Positions 1 to 5,952 of a stretch of DNA of 8,707 nucleotides are shown here, piece after piece (position 1 is the first letter of the stretch; each line of letters starts with the position of its first letter). A program made the translations under genes and the position numbers. The stretch is from an uncultured Solirubrobacteraceae bacterium (GTDB taxonomy: Bacteria > Actinomycetota > Thermoleophilia > Solirubrobacterales > Solirubrobacteraceae): contig CADCVT010000311.1 of NCBI GenBank assembly GCA_902806215.1, forward strand, positions 1 through 8,707, written 5' to 3'. The notes under the pieces were generated by a model. The model did no database searches and was not told the origin of the DNA. It saw nothing but the letters and a program-made list of their open reading frames with translations.

Positions 1-1386
1 GGCGTCCACGACGCGCTCGCGCACCGCGTGGGTGAGATGTCGATTCAGGCCGCCGGAGCCGCGAGCGTCGCCGACGACGAGCCCGAGCGCGCGCTCGCCG
101 CGCTCGCGCCGCTCGAGGCCGCCGCCCGGGCGGCGCTCGACGACATCCGCGGGGTCATCGGCGTGCTGCGCCGCGACGATGCCGGGATCACGCTGGCGCC
201 GCCGCGCGTTGTCGAGGCCGTGCCCGCCCCGTGGGAGCACCGCCCTGCCGGGCCGAACAACAGCATCGGCGAGGAACAGGGGTCCGTCACGCCGGTGGAC
301 GTCCTCGTCGCGGTCGTGGTGTTCGTCGCGATCACGATCGAGACCCTCACCTCGGCCAAGCAGGAAGGCGCGGCGGTCCTCAACGTGCTCGGCATCGCGC
401 TCGTCGCGGCGCCGCTGCTGTGGCGGCGGAGCCATCCGCTACCCGCGGTCGTCGCCGTGTTCGCGGCATGCGCGCTGCAGGGGCTCCTGCTCACCCCGAT
501 GGGCCTGCTCGTCACGCCGATCGCATTGCTGATCGTCCCGCCGTACTCCGTCGGCGCGCACCTGCCGCGGCGCGGCGCGGTGCTCGGGCTGCTGGTCTGC
601 GTGGTCGGCTCGCTGGCGCTCGAGCCGGCCGTGGCCTCGGGGGTGATCGGCCTCGCCGCCTGGATCGCCGGCCGTGCCGTGCGCGACCGGGCGCTGCTCG
701 CCGCCGAGCTCGAGGCGGTCAACGCCGAGCTCGAGCGCACCGGTGACGTGCAGGCCGCGCGCGCTCGCGGCGAGGAGCGCCTGCGCGTCGCGCGCGAGCT
801 CCACGACGCCGTCGCGCACAGCATGACCGTGATCGTGCTGCAGGCCGGGGCGGCGCAGCGCGTGTGGACGAAGGACGCCGCCGCCGCGCGCGCCGCCGTC
901 GACGCCTTGGCCGAGGTCGCTCGCGAGACGCTCGCCGAGCTGCGCGTGACGCTGCGCGCCGCCGATCCCGACGGCAGCGCTGCCCGGCTCGACGCGCTCG
1001 ACGCGCTCGCCGCGCGCGTGCGGAGCCTCGGGCTCGACGTGACGCTCGACCGGTGTGAGTCCCTCGACGGCCTGCCCGCCGGCGTCGGTCGCGTCGCCTA
1101 CGCCGTGGTGCAGGAGGCCCTGACGAACGCCGCGCGGCACGCCGCGCCGACCTCGGTGCGCGTGCGCATCGAGCGCGACGGCGGCGTCGTGCTCGTCGAG
1201 GTCGTCGACAGCGGCCGGACGCCCGGCGCCGCTCCCGCCGCGGACGTCGTCGGCACGGGCACAGGCCTGCAGGGCATGGCCGAGCGCGTCGAGGCCGTCG
1301 GCGGGGTCCTGCGGTACGGGGGCGCCGGGCCCGGCTTCCGCGTCGAGGCGCGGCTCCCACTCGAGCAGGAGGCGGCCGTCGCATGA
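1..1386 (+). CDS. Membrane sensor histidine kinase, HPK7/NarX type, 5' partial, with an extra N-terminal DHp segment
   Basis: The frame is open at the left edge; 461 codons are visible, so GTG at 28 or ATG at 37 are unlikely to be the true start. Residue numbers count from the window edge. Residues 3-8 read HDALAH, an H-box of the HisKA_3 family, followed by a complete DHp-like helical stretch to about residue 62, but no ATPase domain follows. After a linker, five or six hydrophobic segments run from about 100 to 225. A short coiled region leads to a second H-box, ELHDAVAH, with phosphoacceptor H268. An HATPase_c domain follows, with an N-box (EALTNAARHA, N376), a D-box (D403, VVDSGR, lacking the second Gly of DxGxG) and a G-rich GTGTGLQGM near 418-426. 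The kinase autophosphorylates on His in response to an unknown membrane signal and passes phosphate to the overlapping downstream regulator. The second half is a standard kinase; the first DHp is the odd part. Confidence 0.93.
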   Translation, partial: GVHDALAHRVGEMSIQAAGAASVADDEPERALAALAPLEAAARAALDDIRGVIGVLRRDDAGITLAPPRVVEAVPAPWEHRPAGPNNSIGEEQGSVTPVDVLVAVVVFVAITIETLTSAKQEGAAVLNVLGIALVAAPLLWRRSHPLPAVVAVFAACALQGLLLTPMGLLVTPIALLIVPPYSVGAHLPRRGAVLGLLVCVVGSLALEPAVASGVIGLAAWIAGRAVRDRALLAAELEAVNAELERTGDVQAARARGEERLRVARELHDAVAHSMTVIVLQAGAAQRVWTKDAAAARAAVDALAEVARETLAELRVTLRAADPDGSAARLDALDALAARVRSLGLDVTLDRCESLDGLPAGVGRVAYAVVQEALTNAARHAAPTSVRVRIERDGGVVLVEVVDSGRTPGAAPAADVVGTGTGLQGMAERVEAVGGVLRYGGAGPGFRVEARLPLEQEAAVA

Positions 1387-2051
1387 CCGTCCGGGTGCTG
1401 ATCGCCGACGACCAGGACCTCGTCCGCGCCGGCCTGCGGATGCTCATCGACGCCGAGGACGACCTCGAGGTCGCGGGGGAGGCCGTCGACGGGGAGCAGG
1501 CGGTCCGCCTCGCGCGGCGGCTGCGGCCCGACCTCGTGCTCATGGACATCCGGATGCCGCGCCTCGACGGCCTTGCCGCCACGCGCCAGCTGCTCGCCGA
1601 GGCCGCCGACGACGCGCCGCGCGTGCTCGTCCTGACGACGTTCGACCGCAACGAGTACGTCTACGAGGCGCTCCAGGCCGGCGCGAGCGGGTTCATGCTC
1701 AAGGACATGCCCGGGCCACAGCTCGTCGCGGGGCTGCGTGCGGTCGCGGCGGGCGACGCGCTGCTCGCGCCGGCCATCACGCGCCGGATGATCGAGGAGT
1801 TCGCGGGCGTCCGCCACGCGCCGATCCCGCCCGGATTCGAGGAGCTGACCGCGCGGGAGCGCGAGACGTTCACGCTCGTCGCCCGCGGTCTCTCCAACGC
1901 CGAGATCGCGGCAGAGCACGTCGTCAGCGAGGCGACGGTGAAGACGCACGTGGCGGCGGTGCTGTCGAAGCTCGGGCTGCGCGACCGCGTCCAGGCGGTC
2001 GTGCTCGCCTACGAGACCGGGCTCGTGAAGCCGGGCGCCGACCGCGACTAG
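1383..2051 (+). CDS. NarL/FixJ-family two-component response regulator
   Basis: A 222-residue protein of standard family length. The receiver domain spans about residues 1-120 and has the acidic pair D9/D10, phosphoacceptor D55 (LVLMDIRMP), T85/T86 and K107 (FMLKDMPG). A LuxR-type helix-turn-helix covers about 152-215 (ELTARERETFTLVARGLSN, then EATVKTHVAAVLSKL). All residues needed for phosphorylation-dependent DNA binding are present. Its ATG overlaps the kinase TGA as ATGA, so the two are translationally coupled and should be cognate partners. Targets cannot be read from the sequence. The TAG stop overlaps the TAG stop of the convergent gene at 2048-2356 in a shared CTAG, so no terminator separates them. 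Confidence 0.96.
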   Translation: MTVRVLIADDQDLVRAGLRMLIDAEDDLEVAGEAVDGEQAVRLARRLRPDLVLMDIRMPRLDGLAATRQLLAEAADDAPRVLVLTTFDRNEYVYEALQAGASGFMLKDMPGPQLVAGLRAVAAGDALLAPAITRRMIEEFAGVRHAPIPPGFEELTARERETFTLVARGLSNAEIAAEHVVSEATVKTHVAAVLSKLGLRDRVQAVVLAYETGLVKPGADRD

Positions 2052-2356
2052 GCCGCGCGGCGGATGCGCTGGTCCTGCGGGCGCGGGACGAGCTCGCAGC
2101 CGACGGCACCGAGCTCGATCCGCGTCGTCAGGCCCGCCGCAGCCACCGCGCGCTTGAGCGCGGGGCGCAGGACGCGCAGCCCGAGGCGCTCGTGGGCGCG
2201 CGCAGCGGCGGCGGTGCGCACGGCGAGCTCGGCGTGGCGCGAGGTGACGTGCCACCCAGCGGCGGCAAGCGTCGCTCCGTCCCACAGCTCCCAGCGCCAG
2301 CGGGTGCGGCCGCGCAGCGGCTCGACCGCGTACTCGAAGACCGGAACCTCGTCCAT
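2048..2356 (-). CDS. Small uncharacterized protein, last gene of the HIRAN/RNase HI cluster
   Basis: Encodes 102 residues that I do not recognise with confidence. The N-terminal half has an aromatic strand pattern (TRWRWELWDG, then a short turn and GWHVTSR) followed by an Ala/Arg-rich helix (about 42-57), vaguely like the beta-hairpin-plus-helix unit of small DUF1508/YegP-type proteins; this likeness is weak. The C-terminal half is basic, ending PRPQDQRIRRAA. There is no signal peptide or membrane segment, so it is probably cytosolic. It lies 22 bases after the RNase HI stop on the same strand, so co-transcription is likely. A TACCGT box (plus-strand 2365-2370) ends 8 bases before the ATG and could also give it its own near-leaderless start. 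GC-rich third positions support coding. Its stop overlaps the response regulator stop by 4 bases. Confidence 0.72.
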   Translation of the reverse strand: MDEVPVFEYAVEPLRGRTRWRWELWDGATLAAAGWHVTSRHAELAVRTAAAARAHERLGLRVLRPALKRAVAAAGLTTRIELGAVGCELVPRPQDQRIRRAA

Positions 2357-2378
2357 CGGTCTTAACGGTAGTGGTCGT

Positions 2379-2897
2379 CTACGCGGCGGCGGCAGCGGCG
2401 GCGACCGCGAGCTGGTCGGCCCGGTCGTTGAACGCCTTGTGCGCGTGCTCGGCGCCGGTCTCGTGGCCCTTGACCCAGTGCCAGCGCACCTCCGCGTGGC
2501 GCTGGATCTGCTCGTCGAGGGCCATGACGAGGTCCTGGTTCTTGACCGGCTTTCCGGCCGCGGTCTTCCAGCCCTTGCGCTTCCAACCCTCCAGCCACGT
2601 CTCCATCGAATCGAGCATGAGCGTCGAGTCGGTGACGATGCAGACGCGACTGCCGTCGGGCAGCGACCGCAGCCCGCCGATGGCCGCCATGTACTCCATG
2701 CGGTTGTTCGTGGTGTGCGGCTCGCCACCGGAGAGCTCGACGGCCTCGCCTCCGCCGGCGGGCACGACGATCGCTGCCCATCCGCCGGGGCCGGGGTTGC
2801 CGCGGCAGGCGCCGTCGGTCCAGACGACGTCCTCTCCCTCTCGGGTCTCGAGCGGCAGCTCCCTCCGCTTGGTCTTTGCGCGGCGCGGTGACGGCAT
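2379..2897 (-). CDS. rnhA: Ribonuclease HI
   Basis: Encodes 172 residues with a type 1 RNase H fold, which cleaves the RNA strand of RNA-DNA hybrids using two divalent metals. The four carboxylates are present: D28 in WTDGACRGNPGPGG, E68 in TTNNRMEYMAA, D90 in IVTDS and D161 in NDRADQLA. H145 in WVKGH matches the catalytic-loop His of the E. coli enzyme. The basic handle-like stretch WLEGWKRKGWKTAAGKPVKN is at about 101-120. About 18 mostly charged residues precede the position where the E. coli enzyme begins, and the C-terminus is a run of seven Ala after V165. The ATG at 2897 is the only good start: upstream in-frame codons run into the HIRAN gene, whose stop lies 11 bases away. No SD is visible, so translation probably depends on the preceding gene. 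It likely removes R-loops and primers. Confidence 0.95.
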   Translation of the reverse strand: MPSPRRAKTKRRELPLETREGEDVVWTDGACRGNPGPGGWAAIVVPAGGGEAVELSGGEPHTTNNRMEYMAAIGGLRSLPDGSRVCIVTDSTLMLDSMETWLEGWKRKGWKTAAGKPVKNQDLVMALDEQIQRHAEVRWHWVKGHETGAEHAHKAFNDRADQLAVAAAAAAA

Positions 2898-2908
2898 CGG
2901 CGGCGATG

Positions 2909-3388
2909 CTACGACCCGTGCGGACGGACCCGCAGGCCGACAGTGGCCGCGGGCGCCAGGAGCAGCGTGATCCCGGTGCGCGGGTCGCGGGGCGACAGGC
3001 GCTGCTCGCGCAGGACGATCGCCGACCACGGCTGGCCGTCGTCGAGGCGCGGCGCGAGCTCGGCGGCGAGGTCTCTCGGCACCCAGCCGACCTGCTCGCC
3101 CTCGGCGGTCTCGACGGCGATCGCGTTGGCGTCGTGCTCGTTGGCCGCGTCGCGGCGCAGGACGAGCGGCCGGCCCGGCGCGGCGGCGTCGCGCTCGAGC
3201 GCGGCGCGGTGGTGGCGTCCCGCGCCGGCCGCGCCCGCGATGTGCAGGCCTCGCTCGGCGAGCTCGGGCGCGTCGCGGGCGAGGAAGCGCCCGCTCTCGC
3301 GATCGACGATCGAGTACCCGGCGAGCCACACGACGCCGCCGTCGTCGGGGTACCAGTAGCGCTCCTCGAACGCGACGTCGATCTCCAC
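2909..3388 (-). CDS. HIRAN-domain protein
   Basis: Encodes 159 residues from GTG at 3388, or 170 from ATG at 3421. Numbered from the longer start, residues 58-141 resemble a HIRAN domain: a GLHIAGAAGAG strand, then LVLRRDAANEHDANAIAV (the hallmark pattern of Arg/Glu, Asn, Asp, Asn-Ala-Ile-Ala-Val) and VGWVPRDLAAELAPRL. HIRAN domains occur alone or fused to SNF2 helicases such as HLTF, where they bind DNA ends at stalled forks. The N-terminal 50 residues (WYPDDGGVVWLAGYSIVDRES) form a separate, unassigned beta-rich part. I prefer GTG 3388 because TACGCT lies exactly 6 bases before it, a palindrome overlaps that box, and the eleven extra codons include GTA, GCT and GCT, rare third positions here. 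It is first in a cluster with RNase HI, suggesting nucleic-acid work. The HIRAN call is by pattern; the start is uncertain. Confidence 0.82.
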   Translation of the reverse strand: MEIDVAFEERYWYPDDGGVVWLAGYSIVDRESGRFLARDAPELAERGLHIAGAAGAGRHHRAALERDAAAPGRPLVLRRDAANEHDANAIAVETAEGEQVGWVPRDLAAELAPRLDDGQPWSAIVLREQRLSPRDPRTGITLLLAPAATVGLRVRPHGS

Positions 3389-3394
3389 CGGGCC

Positions 3395-3400
3395 AGCGTA
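3395..3400 (-). promoter_or_regulatory. Candidate -10 box (TACGCT) for leaderless HIRAN gene
   Basis: TACGCT on the minus strand fits the actinobacterial TANNNT -10 and ends 6 bases before GTG at 3388, the exact spacing expected if transcription begins at the start codon. No SD is present upstream of either possible start. No convincing -35 is visible. Confidence 0.4.
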
Positions 3401-3409
3401 AGCGCTTAC
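3398..3409. promoter_or_regulatory. Perfect 12-bp palindrome, candidate operator over the HIRAN promoter
   Basis: GTAAGCGCTTAC is a perfect inverted repeat. It resembles the core of LacI-family operators (AANCGNTT), including the Gram-positive cre type. Its TAC end is shared with the TACGCT box (3395-3400, minus strand) proposed as the -10 of the HIRAN gene, so a bound protein would block that promoter. No LacI-family gene is in view; the adjacent divergent XRE regulator is the nearest candidate ligand. It lies inside the reading frame only if the HIRAN start is the upstream ATG at 3421. Confidence 0.45.
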
Positions 3410-3443
3410 CTCGGAGGTCATCGCGCAGCGACGGGCGCGCCGG

Positions 3444-3449
3444 TACGGT
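3444..3449 (+). promoter_or_regulatory. Candidate -10 box (TACGGT) for leaderless XRE gene
   Basis: TACGGT fits TANNNT and is followed by 7 bases and the ATG at 3457. The intervening CGACGCC holds no SD, which supports a leaderless transcript. It lies in the divergent region shared with the HIRAN gene. Confidence 0.45.
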
Positions 3450-3456
3450 CGACGCC

Positions 3457-4254
3457 ATGGCGGCGACGGCGACAGCGGACGTTCGGGTGGGGCCTCTCCT
3501 TCGGGAGTGGCGGCAGCGGCGGCGGCTCAGCCAGCTCGACCTCGCGCTCGAGGCCGGCGTGTCGGCTCGGCACCTGAGCTTCGTCGAGACGGGACGCTCC
3601 CGGCCGAGCGCGGACATGGTGCTCCATCTCGCCGAGCAGCTCGACGTGCCGCTGCGCGACCGCAACGGGCTGCTGCTCGCCGCGGGCTACGCGCCGGTCT
3701 ACGGGAACCGCGCCCTCGACGAGCCCGACATGGGCCCGGTTCGCGAAGCGCTCGACCGCGTGCTCACCGGCCACGAGCCGTACCCGGCGGTCGTCATCGA
3801 CCGCGCGTGGAACATGGTCGCCGGCAACCGCAGCGTCGCGCTGCTGACCGAAGGCGTCGCGCCGGAGCTGCTCGAGCCTCCGGTCAACGTGCTGCGGGTG
3901 AGCCTGCATCCGGAGGGCGTCGCGCCGCGGATCGCGAACCTGGGGGAGTGGCGTGCTCACCTGCTCGAACGGCTCGGCCGTCAGGTCGCGCTGACCGCCG
4001 ACGAGGAACTGCGCGCGCTGTTCGACGAGCTGAGCGCCTACCCCGCGCCGGCCCACGCGGGCGTCGACGCCGCGGGCTCCATCGCCGTGCCGCTGCGGCT
4101 GCGCACCGACGCCGGCGAGCTCGCGTTCTTCAGCACCGTCGCGACGTTCGGCACCGCGGTCGACATCACCGTCGCCGAGCTCGCGATCGAGTCGTTCTTC
4201 CCCGCCGACGCGGCGACCGCCGAGGCGCTGCGCGCGTTCACGCCGCCGGGCTAG
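3457..4254 (+). CDS. XRE-family regulator with MmyB-like ligand-binding domain
   Basis: Encodes 265 residues. An N-terminal HTH_XRE spans about 11-66 (LREWRQRRRLSQLDLALEAG, then VSARHLSFVETGRSRPS), the classical Gln-containing recognition helix region. From about 108 to 252 the sequence follows the MmyB-like/MLTR ligand-binding domain: PAVVIDRAWNMVAGN, a mid-domain ADEELRALFDELSAYP, and the terminal TVATFGTAVDITVAELAIESF before FFPAD. Regulators of this build bind small hydrophobic ligands, possibly fatty acids, and control adjacent genes, commonly divergent ones. Here the divergent neighbour is the HIRAN/RNase HI cluster; a direct link is only inference. Length is normal for the family. The start is supported by a TANNNT box 7 bases upstream. 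The stop overlaps the RarD stop in a shared CTAG. Confidence 0.93.
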   Translation: MAATATADVRVGPLLREWRQRRRLSQLDLALEAGVSARHLSFVETGRSRPSADMVLHLAEQLDVPLRDRNGLLLAAGYAPVYGNRALDEPDMGPVREALDRVLTGHEPYPAVVIDRAWNMVAGNRSVALLTEGVAPELLEPPVNVLRVSLHPEGVAPRIANLGEWRAHLLERLGRQVALTADEELRALFDELSAYPAPAHAGVDAAGSIAVPLRLRTDAGELAFFSTVATFGTAVDITVAELAIESFFPADAATAEALRAFTPPG

Positions 4255-5177
4255 CGGGTGGCCGCGAGCGCCGGCGTGGCGTCGGCCGGCGGCGGCGCGG
4301 GGGCGGCGCGGTGCTCGCGCGCGGCCCGCACGGCGTCGACGGTGAACACCGCCAGCGCGAGCCACACGAGGGCGAACCCGGCGAGGCGGCTCAGCGGCAT
4401 GTCCTCGCCGTAGACGAGCACGCCGATGAGGAACTGCATGACCGGGGCCATGTACTGCAGCAGCCCGATCGTCACGAGCGGGACCCGGATCGCGGCGTCC
4501 CCGAACAGCACGAGCGGGATCGCGGTGACCGCGCCGCTCGTGACGAGCAGCGCGACGTGCCCGCCGCCCTCGCTCGTGAACGTTCCGCTGCCGTCGGATC
4601 CGAGCCACAGGAGGTACAGCAGCGCGGGCGCGACGACGAACGCCGTCTCCGCCGTCAGCGACTCCGCGCCGTCGAGCCCGACCCGCTTCTTGACGAGCCC
4701 GTACAGGCCGAACGCGAACGCCAGCACGAGCGCGATCCACGGCGGCCGGCCGTAGTCGACGGCCAGCACGACGACGGCGACGAAGGCGATTCCGACGGCG
4801 ATGCGCTGGTGCGGGCGCAGCGACTCCTTGAGCACGATCACGCCGAGCGCGACGCTGATGAGGGGGTTGATGAAGTACCCGAGCGATGTCTCGACGACGT
4901 GCCCGCTGTTGACCGCGTAGATGAACGTGCCCCAGTTGACGGTGATGAGCGCCGCTGCGATCGCGAGCAGCCCGATGCGCCGTCGGTCGAGCGTGCGGAT
5001 CCACCGGAAGCCCCTCGTGAGCGCCAGCAGCGCGACGAGGAACACCATCGACCAGACCATCCGGTGGGCGAGGATCTCGATCGGCGCGGCGGGCTCGAGC
5101 AACGGCCAGTAGAGGGGGAACAGGCCCCACAGGAGGTAGGCGGAGACGCCGCAGATGAGCCCGGTCCGGGAGGCCAC
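4251..5177 (-). CDS. rarD: RarD-type EamA-family (drug/metabolite superfamily) transporter
   Basis: Encodes 308 residues from GTG at 5177. The sequence begins ASRTGLICGVSAYLLWGLFP and continues PLYWPLL, a strong match to the RarD start, and has LITVNWGTFIYAVNSGHVVE, SLGYFINPLISVALGVIVLK and LQYMAPVMQFLIGVLVYGED, motifs typical of RarD. About ten hydrophobic segments form two EamA repeats, so it is an inner-membrane permease of the DMT superfamily. The substrate is unknown; the family was first linked to chloramphenicol sensitivity but this is not a firm function. The C-terminus has an Ala/Pro-rich tail of about 25 residues. An ATG at 5249 would add 24 Cys- and Arg-rich residues encoded across the divergent sigma promoter; I reject it. 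TACCGT lies 6 bases before the GTG, supporting a leaderless start. Confidence 0.94.
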   Translation of the reverse strand: MASRTGLICGVSAYLLWGLFPLYWPLLEPAAPIEILAHRMVWSMVFLVALLALTRGFRWIRTLDRRRIGLLAIAAALITVNWGTFIYAVNSGHVVETSLGYFINPLISVALGVIVLKESLRPHQRIAVGIAFVAVVVLAVDYGRPPWIALVLAFAFGLYGLVKKRVGLDGAESLTAETAFVVAPALLYLLWLGSDGSGTFTSEGGGHVALLVTSGAVTAIPLVLFGDAAIRVPLVTIGLLQYMAPVMQFLIGVLVYGEDMPLSRLAGFALVWLALAVFTVDAVRAAREHRAAPAPPPADATPALAATR

Positions 5178-5183
5178 GCGCCC

Positions 5184-5189
5184 ACGGTA
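5184..5189 (-). promoter_or_regulatory. Candidate -10 box (TACCGT) for leaderless rarD
   Basis: On the minus strand TACCGT is followed by GGGCGC and then the GTG at 5177. Box, spacing of 6 and absence of an SD match a leaderless actinobacterial promoter, and this is the main reason for choosing the GTG start. Confidence 0.45.
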
Positions 5190-5208
5190 GCGCCGATCTG
5201 GACGTTCG

Positions 5209-5236
5209 TTGTTCGAGCAACTTCTGCCGCTACACT
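5209..5236 (+). promoter_or_regulatory. Candidate vegetative promoter of the ECF sigma gene
   Basis: TTGTTC (5209-5214) and TACACT (5231-5236) are separated by 16 bases, a reasonable -35/-10 pair in an unusually AT-rich patch for this window. Transcription would begin near 5243 and give a leader of about 40 bases. Within that leader CGGGT (5253-5257) and ACCCG (5264-5268) can pair, putting an AGGGA sequence in the loop. Confidence 0.42.
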
Positions 5237-5281
5237 GAGGGCAGGTCACCGCCGGGTAGGGACACCCGCCGCCCTCGTCCC

Positions 5282-5890
5282 ATGCCCTCCTTCCTGCGCA
5301 GACACCGCACCGAGTCCGACGACGCCCTCGTCCGTCGCTTCCGCACGGGCGACGAGGCGGCCTTCGCCGAGATCGTCAGCCGCTACGAGACGGCGCTCAC
5401 GCGGTACGCCCGGCAGATGCTCCGGCGCCGCAGCGCCGACACCGCGGGCGACGTGGTCCAGGACGTCCTGCTGCGCGCCTACCGCAGTCTGAGCGCCGAC
5501 GACCGCCCGATGCTCCTGCGGCCGTGGCTCTACCGCATCGCCCACAACCGCTGCCTCGACGAGCTGCGGGTCGCGCAGCCGGCCGAGCTCGGAGAGGAGC
5601 TCGACATCGCGCCGACGCTCTCGACCGCCGAGCAGGCGGAGGGCAACGAGCGCATGCGCCTGCTCCTCGCCGACATCGAGTCGCTGCCCGAGCGCCAGCG
5701 CTCGGCGCTCGTCATCCGCGAGATGGGCGGCCTCTCCTACGACGAGATCGCCGCGGCGCTCGACGTGACGGTCCCCGCGGTCAAGTCGCTGCTCGTCCGC
5801 GCCCGCGTCGGTCTCGCGGAGGCCGCCCAGGCGCGCGCCGCCGCCGAGCGCCGCGCACTCGCGCCCGCCGCGCTCCCCGCGCCGGCCTGA
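5282..5890 (+). CDS. ECF-type RNA polymerase sigma factor
   Basis: Encodes 202 residues. Sigma region 2 spans about 25-96: DEAAFAEIVSRYETALTRYA, then DVVQDVLLRAYRSL and WLYRIAHNRCLDELR. Region 4 spans about 125-180: LPERQRSALVIREMGGLSYD, EIAAALDVTVPAVKSLLVRA. The two are joined by an acidic linker (ELGEELDIAPTLSTAEQAEG), and regions 1 and 3 are absent, as in ECF sigmas. The tail is Ala-rich (about 181-202). It would redirect RNA polymerase to a small regulon. No anti-sigma gene follows: the next gene is the convergent TetR gene, and upstream lies divergent rarD, so its control is not visible here. The ATG at 5282 follows an in-frame-blocking TAG at 5257-5259 region of the leader and has no good SD at normal spacing. 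Confidence 0.94.
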   Translation: MPSFLRRHRTESDDALVRRFRTGDEAAFAEIVSRYETALTRYARQMLRRRSADTAGDVVQDVLLRAYRSLSADDRPMLLRPWLYRIAHNRCLDELRVAQPAELGEELDIAPTLSTAEQAEGNERMRLLLADIESLPERQRSALVIREMGGLSYDEIAAALDVTVPAVKSLLVRARVGLAEAAQARAAAERRALAPAALPAPA

Positions 5891-5904
5891 ACCCCACGAC
5901 GGCG

Positions 5905-5952
5905 GCGAACGTACGCGAAGGGGGGCTATAGCCCCCTCGGACGTACGTTCGC
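5905..5952. terminator. Large two-tier hairpin between convergent genes, likely bidirectional terminator
   Basis: The outer arms GCGAACGTACG (5905-5915) and CGTACGTTCGC (5942-5952) are perfect 11-base complements. Inside, CGA (5916-5918) pairs with TCG (5937-5939) and the core GGGGGCTATAGCCCCC (5921-5936) is a perfect 16-base palindrome. Two-base bulges (AG, GA) interrupt the stem on each side, leaving about 22 base pairs. It begins 15 bases after the sigma stop and contains the TetR stop codon. There is no T-tract on either strand, so it is not a canonical intrinsic terminator, but its position between converging genes fits bidirectional termination. Confidence 0.72.

Noticed and set aside
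28..39. GTG 28 or ATG 37 as the kinase start
   Set aside because: The frame is open to the window edge and the H-box HDALAH lies upstream of both codons.
2380..2400. GCGGCGGCGG-type repeat at the RNase HI 3' end
   Set aside because: It is the coding of the Ala tail rather than an independent repeat element.
3418..5220. Long open frame on the minus strand (600 residues)
   Set aside because: Out of frame with rarD and antisense to the XRE gene; low-complexity Arg/Ala/Val composition.
5178..5249. N-terminal extension of rarD from ATG 5249, with a CPQC motif
   Set aside because: It spans the likely sigma promoter, is not hydrophobic, and RarD proteins begin about where GTG 5177 does.
3507..5492. 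Long open frame on the plus strand (661 residues)
   Set aside because: It overlaps the XRE, rarD and sigma genes in other frames, is dominated by Arg, Ala, Asp and Glu, and matches no family; a by-product of high GC.
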